From: Lutraria lutraria
Taxonomy: Eukaryota; Mollusca; Bivalvia; Venerida; Mactridae
Direction of reading: 5' to 3'
DNA: 64,000 nt
Assembly (NCBI GenBank): GCA_964023205.1
Contig: OZ026842.1
Coordinates: 38,145,501-38,209,500, forward strand
Part shown: positions 59,101 through 64,000 of the stretch, in pieces
Position numbering within the stretch: the first letter of the stretch is position 1
Layout of the letters: every line of letters starts with the position of its first letter
Program-made: the position numbers and the translations under genes
Notes under the pieces: model-generated
The model's input: the letters and a program-made list of their open reading frames with translations, nothing else
Told to the model about the DNA's origin: nothing
The model's database searches: none

Positions 59101-60861
59101 ATGCTAAAAACAATATGCTCCCAATCTATCGATACGAGAGCATAAAATTCTCATCATAACCCCACTTAGCGACCACCCCATTTTATCGATTGTTTTTATT
59201 ATTTCCTTTGCATTTCAAATGATGAATGAGACCACCTTTGTAATATTGATGCATCCAGACAATGGAGATGCTTATCATCAACTGTTTGATAAAACCGAAG
59301 TGATAAGTACAACTGAAGACAACAGTGAACTCCAATGCAATTATTAAAACGTATAATTTAAAACAAAACACGTTAAAATTCCTTTTCGTTTTTGCGCGAT
59401 TTAAATAGACGAATGTCTACCTGGAAAAAATTATCTAAGAAAAATTAAGCCGATTTCACATTCCTTCAATACTAGTAAATAAACAAAATAGCGCCTTCTC
59501 TCTGTTTTCATCAGACATTTTGGTTTTTGTTCAAAGGTAACGCGAGTGTATGTTATTGTACCGGCGAGAGAGGAGATTCTCTATCTAAGAAGCATGCGAA
59601 TATCTTTAGTAAATACCCGTAGGTAAATATTCTGGGCATAAAAGAGGTATTATAGTATTTAAAGTTAAATTTTGAATGACAGTGTACAAATAAGAACTAT
59701 AGATAATTAAAGTTTTTAGTTATTGTGATGATGATAAGAATGATGGTGTTGCTGGTGTTGTTGCTACAGCTGATGGTGGTAATTTACGCATAATCACTTT
59801 AATAATGAAAAAGATGATGACGACGGTGCGAATGATGTTGTTAATTGTGGCGCTGATCGTTGTTGTTGGTGTTTGTGCTGCTGAAGATGAAATCAACGTG
59901 TGGTGTGATGACAACGTTGATGTTGTTCTTGATGTTGTTAATGGCAATGATGACGACAATGATGATGATGGGAACGATGATGATGATGGCAGTGGTGTTG
60001 ATGATGATGGTGGCAGTGGTGTTGATGATGATGATAATGATGATGGTGATGGTAGCGATGGTAGTGGTGGTGGGGAGGCACAGGTGTCATTGATACTTGA
60101 TATTAAGATACTGATGATAACGTTTGTAATACAATGTAATGAGACAGCATTAAGCATGGTCTATCCTCTTTCCGTGAGTAAAATGTCGTCAGACAAGTGA
60201 ATACAAAAATGTAATGTAACAAATCACAATAAGGAGACAACGATAGAAAATTGGAGACAACGTAAAATTGAAAGTAATTGTGCAACACCTTAATAACCTA
60301 CACGATGGTGATTTTAACCACAACCAGAATAATAATAAAAGTAATGATGAGTTTCAACTGTAAATGATGATGATAGGTGTGTTTTACACATGATAGTGAT
60401 GTGAATATCTTAATTACACCAAATATAATAGAACGATCGTTATCTACGCACAGGGAACAGATATCTTCAAAGGTTCACAGATTATAATACTAATGCATAG
60501 ATTTGAATTATAAGGAAAATGATGAATTTGTTGAATAAAATGGGAAAATTTGAAATTTATAGCCAATCTTACCACATATTTGTATTAAAATATCATTAAA
60601 TTGCTAGTCCTTGTACGTTATTCTTAATCGCATATAGAGGATCTGACAAGAAATATGGTAAAAAGTCTACAAATGATATCTCAAAGTATTCATCTTATTA
60701 AGTAGAAATAAACACTACCAAATAAAGTTTGCATTTATATGTACTTCAAATAAATACACTTTAATTAATATAAAGATAAATCAGTAAATAAATCATAACT
60801 TACCGACTAAAGCACACATCATTGTAAGTGATAGATAAACTGTCAACACTAATTTGTACAT
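35060..60861 (-). CDS. Chordin-like secreted protein with three VWC domains (~378 aa)
   Basis: Ten exons join in phase: 60804-60861, 47141-47244, 46404-46506, 44419-44594, 43978-44074, 42976-43044, 41105-41202, 39184-39415, 35691-35798 and, tentatively, 35060-35151. Seen: a signal peptide (MYKLVLTVYLSLTMMCALVG), VWC1 (about residues 21-87), VWC2 (112-178) and VWC3 (204-267), each with the C-x-x-C-x-C and CC-x-x-C patterns and each split by an intron right after C-x-C. Then follows a basic tract (about 275-312, 26 of 38 residues Lys or Arg) and a tail. Three cysteine-rich repeats of this type in a protein of ~380-450 aa are the layout of chordin-like proteins, which bind BMP-type ligands outside the cell (known for the family; the ligand here is inferred). 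Other VWC proteins such as crossveinless-2 have more repeats. Intron 1 is 13.6 kb. Confidence 0.75.
35691..35798 (-). CDS. Chordin-like exon 9: C-terminal segment
   Basis: Acceptor gttttag|AACACC, donor AAAAT|GTAAGT. Encodes EHHTGGVVTYVDAKELPSIE and FRKKINNTNVVGTATK. Open through, in phase with exon 8. No domain is recognised, but chordin-like proteins have a conserved tail here. Confidence 0.65.
35870..35947 (+). mobile_element. Short TIR element (MITE-like), 78 bp, copy 1
   Basis: Ends ATAAACTGGTTCC and GGAACCAGTTTAT are complementary, and it is flanked by a perfect 8-bp duplication ACTTATAT (35862-35869 and 35948-35955). The interior contains 'gacttgtatgtacaaagcc' and 'ttggtgcacta'. It lies in the chordin-like gene between exons 8 and 9. 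Confidence 0.8.
36120..37020. repeat. Intron sequence with a TCCGG/CAGAGAA repeat element
   Basis: At about 36770-36968 the phrases 'ccggttttcagagaat', 'tccggttttcaggga' and 'ccggatctcagagaaat' repeat with variation, ending 'caggggttttactgt'. Related copies lie at about 41535-41650 and 46780-46862. A TA-dinucleotide run sits at about 36308-36325. Confidence 0.6.
37021..38490. other. Intron 8 sequence, nothing recognised
   Basis: The plus-strand open frame at 37039-37350 has two hydrophobic stretches but no family match, no partner exons, and runs antisense to the host gene. I do not call it a gene. Confidence 0.4.
38490..38620. repeat. Tigger/pogo-like terminal fragment
   Basis: 'gattcggataatcgaggttt' and 'ttcggataatccgag', with 'tcggataatcggggttttaa', are the kind of sequence found at ends of pogo/Tigger DNA transposons and their MITEs. 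Only ends are seen, no transposase. Confidence 0.5.
38738..38885 (-). mobile_element. tRNA-derived SINE (family C)
   Basis: On the minus strand it begins 'cagtggccgagtgattatag' (A-box region), has 'atgagtttgaagccc' (B-box region), and ends 'acccagctacatgcttatgg'. It abuts a GAT microsatellite. Confidence 0.65.
38886..39175. repeat. GAT-rich microsatellite next to exon 8
   Basis: Imperfect (GAT/AAT)n, for example 'gatgatgataatgatgctaa'. It begins right where the SINE ends and stops within about ten bases of the exon 8 donor. Confidence 0.85.
39184..39415 (-). CDS. Chordin-like exon 8: second half of VWC3 and basic tract
   Basis: Acceptor caacag|AATGG, donor AAAG|GTAAAC. Encodes NGDIKCQKDCLPDHELPC, GECCRACPD, then EKKKKRRRDKNKKDKK and further Lys/Arg clusters up to RRRRRCKGEDK. 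The intron beyond it is a GAT-rich microsatellite. Confidence 0.88.
39420..41100. other. Intron 7, little recognised
   Basis: A B-box-like 'ccggttcaatccccaaaatg' near 40744 may be a SINE remnant. Open frames at 39758-40006 and 40789-40977 show no support. Confidence 0.4.
41105..41202 (-). CDS. Chordin-like exon 7: first half of VWC3
   Basis: Acceptor ccctag|ATTGTC, donor ATG|GTAAGT. Encodes DCPDAGGIRLNGSQWHPSIA and ECITCTCM; G-S-x-W-H-P and C-I-x-C-x-C match VWC. Confidence 0.88.
41535..41655. repeat. Copy of the CCGG/TCTC repeat element
   Basis: 'ccgggtcctctggcaaccgg', 'gaagcccgtggttttctc' and 'tccggaaaccggaccgtcc' resemble 36770-36968 and 46780-46862 in layout. Confidence 0.5.
42442..42675 (+). 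mobile_element. tRNA-derived SINE (family B)
   Basis: Head 'agcggtcaagtgattatgg' (A-box region), a B box 'ggttcgagccc' at about 42508-42518, and a tail 'gggcgtaatacttaaacaaa'. It lies in intron 6 of the chordin-like gene, antisense to it. Confidence 0.75.
42976..43044 (-). CDS. Chordin-like exon 6: spacer between VWC2 and VWC3
   Basis: Acceptor attccag|ATTTG, donor AACG|GTAAAT. Encodes DLSEVSWDDPAFYQTVRALK and DEN. Phase fits both neighbours. The sequence is not a known domain, so support is from phase and borders. Confidence 0.7.
43050..43380. repeat. Diverged tandem repeat, ~33-40 bp unit
   Basis: Variants of 'catacaaacatgcattatccg' followed by 'aaattatcat' recur about eight to ten times just upstream (minus strand) of exon 6. 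Confidence 0.65.
43978..44074 (-). CDS. Chordin-like exon 5: second half of VWC2
   Basis: Acceptor cttacag|GACGG, donor GCAG|GTTTGT. Encodes DGQPLCHLKTCQLPKTCSKF and DSDCCPVCA. Confidence 0.9.
44419..44594 (-). CDS. Chordin-like exon 4: linker and first half of VWC2
   Basis: Acceptor atctag|ATATC, donor CAG|GTGAGT. Encodes an acidic linker (SADEDESSSN), then NCTTPSGRVYNDGESY and TSDNQCVMCMCQ. The linker sequence NVRANC gives no sequon, but SNSTG does (NST). Confidence 0.88.
44716..44960. repeat. GA microsatellite and ~36-bp tandem repeat
   Basis: A 'gagagagagagagaa' run, then about six copies of a unit containing 'aagggccataattcatgtaa' and 'atcccttaataccat'. It lies just upstream (minus strand) of exon 4. 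Confidence 0.8.
44961..45990. other. Intron 3 sequence, nothing recognised
   Basis: The minus-strand open frame at 45087-45359 is hydrophobic but has no family match or exon borders consistent with the host gene. Confidence 0.4.
45993..46095 (-). mobile_element. SINE family A, 5'-truncated copy
   Basis: Matches the 3' part of the SINE at 62582-62880: 'gcccattcgacatctatgg', 'tcatttcagagccaccct', 'agatacaggagaaccgga', 'catttatatccatactct'. The tRNA-like head is absent. It gives the empty-site sequence for the TIR insertion at 49396. Confidence 0.7.
46404..46506 (-). CDS. Chordin-like exon 3: second half of VWC1
   Basis: Acceptor attcag|GGTGAG, donor GAAG|GTGGGT. Encodes DVRCVNTADNCPKLRCDTPI and HTCCPYCE; ends with the CCPxC of VWC. 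Confidence 0.88.
46780..47080. repeat. TCCGG repeat and ~17-bp tandem repeats
   Basis: 46780-46862 matches the element at 36770. From about 46905 to 47080 'acctctctagtccaaaaacc' and similar 16-17 bp phrases are repeated several times with changes. Confidence 0.6.
47141..47244 (-). CDS. Chordin-like exon 2: first half of VWC1
   Basis: Acceptor ttacag|AGTGTG, donor CGG|GTAAGC. Encodes ECGCVFQGTDHPVGEVWHPE and TCVNCTCEINKR. The G-E-x-W-x-P and C-V-x-C-x-C motifs are typical of VWC. Confidence 0.88.
47332..47774. repeat. 46-bp minisatellite, about 9 copies
   Basis: 'ggactcatatctgaagcg' begins at 47389 and recurs every 46 bases to 47757, with almost no variation (one 'ttaagcg'). A diverged copy sits at about 47341. 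It lies in intron 1, about 90 bases from exon 2. Confidence 0.9.
49371..49555 (-). mobile_element. SINE family A fragment interrupted by a TIR element
   Basis: 'cggcccattcgacaatttcag' is interrupted at 49396-49466 and resumes as 'tttcaaagccgccccagag' and 'agatacaggagaaccggg'. The uninterrupted equivalent is at 45993-46095. Confidence 0.75.
49396..49466 (-). mobile_element. Short TIR element, 71 bp, copy 2, nested in a SINE
   Basis: 16-bp perfect terminal inverted repeats (TAAACTGGTTCCCGTT and its complement). Flanks atttcagag (49387-49395) and atttcaaag (49467-49475) form an 8/9 target duplication. Its interior is the reverse complement of copy 1. Confidence 0.82.
52930..53170. repeat. GAT-rich microsatellite
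   Basis: Imperfect 'gatgatgatggtgat' triplets. The acidic open frame here is a by-product. Confidence 0.85.
54945..55004 (-). mobile_element. Short TIR element, 60 bp, diverged copy 3
   Basis: 'taaactagttcccgt' to 'ggaacggaaaccagttta' with 'tttggtgcactgcaccatgg' inside. Flanks resemble each other only partly. Confidence 0.65.
55365..55590. repeat. Tandem duplication, ~113-bp unit, two copies
   Basis: 'atatgcgtgaaaaggaccca' (55365) and 'atatgcgtaaaaaggacaca' (55478) start two aligned copies. Both carry 'atcacgcgcatc', 'tgcatgaga' and 'gggttctcgtt', and end 'atggctaaa'. Confidence 0.75.
56108..56129 (+). mobile_element. Partial copy of the short TIR element
   Basis: Only the end 'ggaacgggaaccagttta' is present. 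Confidence 0.55.
58925..59140 (-). repeat. Interspersed repeat fragment, related to 19920-20095
   Basis: Ends 'aaacaatatgctcccaatct' and 'atcgatacgag', the reverse complement of the 19920 phrase; upstream are 'tgaccttaactattgaccc' and 'acaaacatgtgaag'. Confidence 0.6.
59715..60085. repeat. GAT/GTT-rich microsatellite
   Basis: 'gatgatgatgggaacgatga' and similar triplets. Open frames on both strands here (acidic or Ser/Pro-rich) are by-products, and they start in the repeat itself. Confidence 0.8.
60804..60861 (-). CDS. Chordin-like exon 1: signal peptide
   Basis: ATG at 60859-60861; encodes MYKLVLTVYLSLTMMCALV plus one base; donor GTCG|GTAAGT. A Lys then a hydrophobic run fits a secretion signal. 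Its one-base overhang fits exon 2 to give Glu-Cys. Confidence 0.75.
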
Positions 60862-62580
60862 TATTAACAAGGCACGTGAAAATCACTGAATATTCATATC
60901 TACAAATTAGACGCCAATGTTTCTATCAAGACATTCTAAATTCTCCACGAGTACAAAATTTCATTTAAGTCTAAATACAAACTCGATCACATGTATTTAT
61001 CAAACTCAAATTTCTTAATATTGAAATGAATTGTTATTATTATAGGCAGAAATCTAATGGATAATGTCGAATTTATTTATTAATATGTTATCCAATATTT
61101 TTTTTTATAATATCTTAATGTTCAAGCTCGCAGTATAATTCCAACATCTCAGTTTCAGAATGTCACATTTCGTTCTTTTCCATGTCCATCGCTTATATAT
61201 CAATCCATATTACACGCAATGTGCGTTCTAGTCACATGATACACATTTGAAACATTTCCCGAGCGTTAACCAATTTTCGCGACGCTAAATGCAAATAATT
61301 TGTTTTACAGCGTTTGCTTAAATTGTCTCTATAAAACAATTAACAGCACCAACTATTGTGTGTATTTTGTTTCAAATGAGTCGTACTGCGCTTATCACTT
61401 TAATTCATTTTTCAAAAAAAAAATCTAATGCATTCGCTCTCATGAGAGGTTCAATTCCGAATACCAGTTGCGTCGATATAATATATATATATATTGAAAT
61501 AAGGTTTCTCTACCACAATAAAATTTCGCTATTTTAATACGAGCATACGAAGTTTATTTAATTCAGCCAACATGTAAAGGTAAAACAGTTTCAATTTCTG
61601 TTATATGATATCATGTAAGTTAATCAACATATTCAGATAAGTCAAATGCGTAGTATTCACGTACATAAACATTTCTGCGTTATTTGGCTATAGTTTATAT
61701 AGAAATCTTGTCGAAAGACTCCTCCTTTCTATAAATTGTTTCGTATCACACGAGCGATCTTACATTACGGGCAGACGCGGTGTCTATCGGCTCGCGACCG
61801 AAATCAAATCACGTGACAACATTAATCGAGGGAGGGTTGTCCGGACTCGGTGTCTATACGAGCCAGCCAATGATTTAAACAAAGCGGTTGGTGAATTACT
61901 GATTTATAACTGGGGAGAGTATTTTTATCCTCTCAAATTTTTCTATTTATTTCTAATAAGATATTATTGGTCTCGCTACCGCGTCTACATCGTGACCTGC
62001 CGAGTATGAACTAATTATCATGTCTTTAAATTTTTCAACGATTCGTTTCGCTTCCGTCTATTTTCGATATTATTTTCACGGCGTCTTATTAAGTATCAAT
62101 TTGTTCATCTAGACGCGATATTGTCTGTTCTACCATCATCTTAATAATTTGTCTTTCTCTTTTCTGTCTTTCATCCCCGTCATTATCTGTATTTAATGTT
62201 GTAAGTCGTTCATTTTTTGTTCGGTCTATCTTCATATAGCGTGTTATTATTTACTACTGTATTATGCAAATCTTTCATTTAAACATCGGAGCGAATATTA
62301 ATTAGCGTACAAATGCGTTGAGTTAACAATTTTATTTTTCGACTGTCTGTCACAATTGGGTGTGAATTTGGAATAATGGGGCATCTGCCGGGACGTGGTT
62401 AATTTTCTCAGATAACTATATTTAAAAATAAACTTTTGATATTGTTTATCCAGTAACCATGGGAGTTTTCACAATTTTATGGTAACAGATTGAAAAAAAA
62501 TATTTGTAATCTATATGATACATATTCACCTGATTACTGCAGTCAAGAGATATATAAGTCCTTGCTACAGTGAATTTGTT
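60862..62580. other. Upstream region of the chordin-like gene
   Basis: An E-box-like CACGTG at about 60874, and a CpG-richer stretch at about 61765-61870 ('gcagacgcggtgtctatcgg', 'cgagccagccaatg') that could be a promoter. A TA run lies near 61479. No start site can be fixed from sequence alone. Confidence 0.35.
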
Positions 62581-62581
62581 A

Positions 62582-62880
62582 GGGGGGCGGTGTTCGAGTG
62601 GTTATTCCTCTGGACTACTGAACGAAAGGTCGTGGGTTTAATTCTCGGCTCTGCCTTTCGAATTTCTCAAGGGCGCTTTTTTCAATGTCCCCGTCCCGAC
62701 TCCTAAAGTTCTACCGAGTTATGTGTCTAGAAAATCATATGGAAAAGGGCTAGGCGTGTATCGGTGCTTTATAGTAGGTATATGCATGTCCGGTTCTCCT
62801 GCAGCTTACTTCCATTCTCTCTCTGCGGTTCTGAAATTACCGGCATAGCTTTCGAATGGGCCGTTAAAACAGACAAATAC
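62582..62880 (+). mobile_element. tRNA-derived SINE (family A), full-length copy
   Basis: Head 'gcggtgttcgagtggttatt' (A-box region), 'gtcgtgggtttaattctcgg' (B-box region), body 'gtgtatcggtgctttatag', tail 'cgaatgggccgttaaaacag'. Closest in-window relative is 33215-33518 (minus). Confidence 0.8.
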
Positions 62881-63678
62881 GTTTACAGTTACATGATTAC
62901 ACGGTCGTTCTGCCTCAAGAGAAAGTCATAAAATGGCATTTTGAGTATTTCAATGAAGATTTAGCGATCATAATGTTGTAATATTTTACTGATGGCGTAA
63001 ATAACGCATGTTTACTTTTTTTAAAACGTTAATGGTAATATTAGTAATATACCGGACCGTTTTTATTATGCAGGAAATCGCTTGTGTAGGTTCCGCCGAA
63101 ACTTCTTTAAAAGGAGTGAATTTGGGTTCTGTCCTACTGAAAAACGATACAATTAAGATTAAAAAAACAAAAATCTAAACTTGTGCCAAACTTATATAGT
63201 ATTGGAGAGTTTAGCCAAGTGCTACGTGAATGAGCGGGGCACGGATAACAAGGGAACTAACTCATTTTGACACACGCTTAATGAAATACTGAGTTATCTG
63301 GTCAAAATGAAATTTCTAATAAGATAAATGAGTACTGCAATTGTATAAATGTACATCTCATTATTTAATTTCTTTTGAGGTGTATACCACGTGGCCGGAT
63401 ACAAATTTAAAGTAGATATTTTCATGACGCAGAGTAAAACATATCGACCTCAAATATGAAAATATTTAGAATCGAAAAGGCGACAATACATGTACATATA
63501 AGAATCAATGAGAGGGGTGCATATAAAAGGTTAAATAGTTAACTAAATTATGGGAAGAAATTTCGCGTATTTATTTATATGCGACCAGTATATAAGTGTG
63601 TATTGTTCCCAAGTGATAGCAATGCCAAGAACTTATATAGTCATTGCCAATTGAGTGACCCTGCCTTGATATATATAT
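62881..63678. other. No gene seen
   Basis: AT-rich sequence without recognisable exons or repeats. Confidence 0.45.
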
Positions 63679-63765
63679 ATCGAGGGTTCAATGCAACAGT
63701 GTTGTAACTAATATTGAAATAAGAACAAGTTACGACAGTGTTGCGCTGAGCCCTCGATATAGGCC
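63679..63765. repeat. Hairpin / TIR element, ~87 bp
   Basis: 'atatcgagggttcaatgcaa' plus 'cagtgttgtaac' on the left is mirrored by 'gttacgacagtgttgcgc' plus 'tgagccctcgatat' on the right: about 32-bp imperfect inverted arms around about 20 bases. Confidence 0.7.
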
Positions 63766-64000
63766 TATAGACGGACACATGTTAATAAATCTTTAAAACA
63801 CACGTGCAGCACCGCATGTACTTAGTAAGTAAAATGAATAAAGAAGTAAGACTTCTTTAGATAAATACATGAACGCGAGTAGAAAATTCGTAACATAAAA
63901 ACAAAGACTACTGTATAATTAATATAGTATAGGTCTTTGATAAAAAATTGTCAGTCATTAACTCTATATTTATGTTTTTATCAAAGAAGAAGTGCAACAA

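Larger units (their letters stand above)
47245..60803 (-). other. Intron 1 of the chordin-like gene (13.6 kb)
   Basis: No coding exon was recognised between the signal-peptide exon and exon 2. Open frames here are short, on both strands, and either repeat-derived or without family features. Besides the elements listed separately, I see C-runs at about 52865 and 53850 and near 57729, and AT-rich unique sequence. Since no other exon was found, alternative promoters or extra leader exons cannot be excluded. Confidence 0.6.

Noticed and set aside
59720..60200. Acidic, Met-rich and Ser/Pro-rich overlapping open frames
   Set aside because: Products of a GAT/GTT microsatellite; all three frames are open for the same reason.
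62582..62660. A tRNA gene at the head of the SINE
   Set aside because: The A/B boxes are present, but the acceptor stem does not pair well and the sequence continues into a repeat body shared with other SINEs.

Overview
The window is eukaryotic and AT-rich. Its genes are split into many small exons with clean GT/AG borders, and most of the rest is repeats. Interspersed elements that begin with an 'agctcacctgat'-like motif and end near 'gggccatcttgaccc', several tRNA-derived SINE families, and two animal-type genes point to a mollusc, most likely a bivalve. The organism call is an inference from repeat style and protein families, not a species identification.

Layout. (1) 0.4-9.7 kb is repeat-dominated: an inverted-repeat-bounded block with short tandem repeats, two copies of a mollusc-type interspersed repeat, a decayed non-LTR retrotransposon, a 3.1 kb satellite array built of a trimeric higher-order unit, and a 79-bp direct repeat pair. 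(2) 10.3-11.4 kb (minus strand) holds a lone copy of exon 1, plus 5' flank, of an SLC5 transporter gene. (3) 14.2-24.7 kb (minus strand) is a complete SLC5A8/SLC5A12-like sodium-coupled monocarboxylate transporter gene. I rebuilt 17 coding exons with consistent phase (731 aa), plus a likely 5' UTR exon near 25.34 kb. (4) 26.3-32.3 kb is a minisatellite of 143 copies of a 42-bp unit without a single length change. It contains a 1,386-bp internal duplication of 33 units. (5) 35.1-60.9 kb (minus strand) is a chordin-like secreted protein gene: a signal-peptide exon, three split VWC domains, a very basic Lys/Arg tract, and a tentative last exon. Its introns carry SINEs, minisatellites, GAT microsatellites and a short terminal-inverted-repeat element family. 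(6) 60.9-64 kb is upstream sequence with a SINE and a hairpin element.

The two genes share no obvious pathway. The transporter would move short-chain monocarboxylates with Na+ across the plasma membrane. The chordin-like protein would be secreted and could bind BMP-type ligands. Nearly all other open frames are products of repeats. The strongest unusual signals are the indel-free minisatellite with its block duplication, the trimeric satellite next to an internally deleted retrotransposon, the tandemly duplicated 5' end of the transporter gene, and a ~60-78 bp TIR element family, one copy of which sits inside a SINE.
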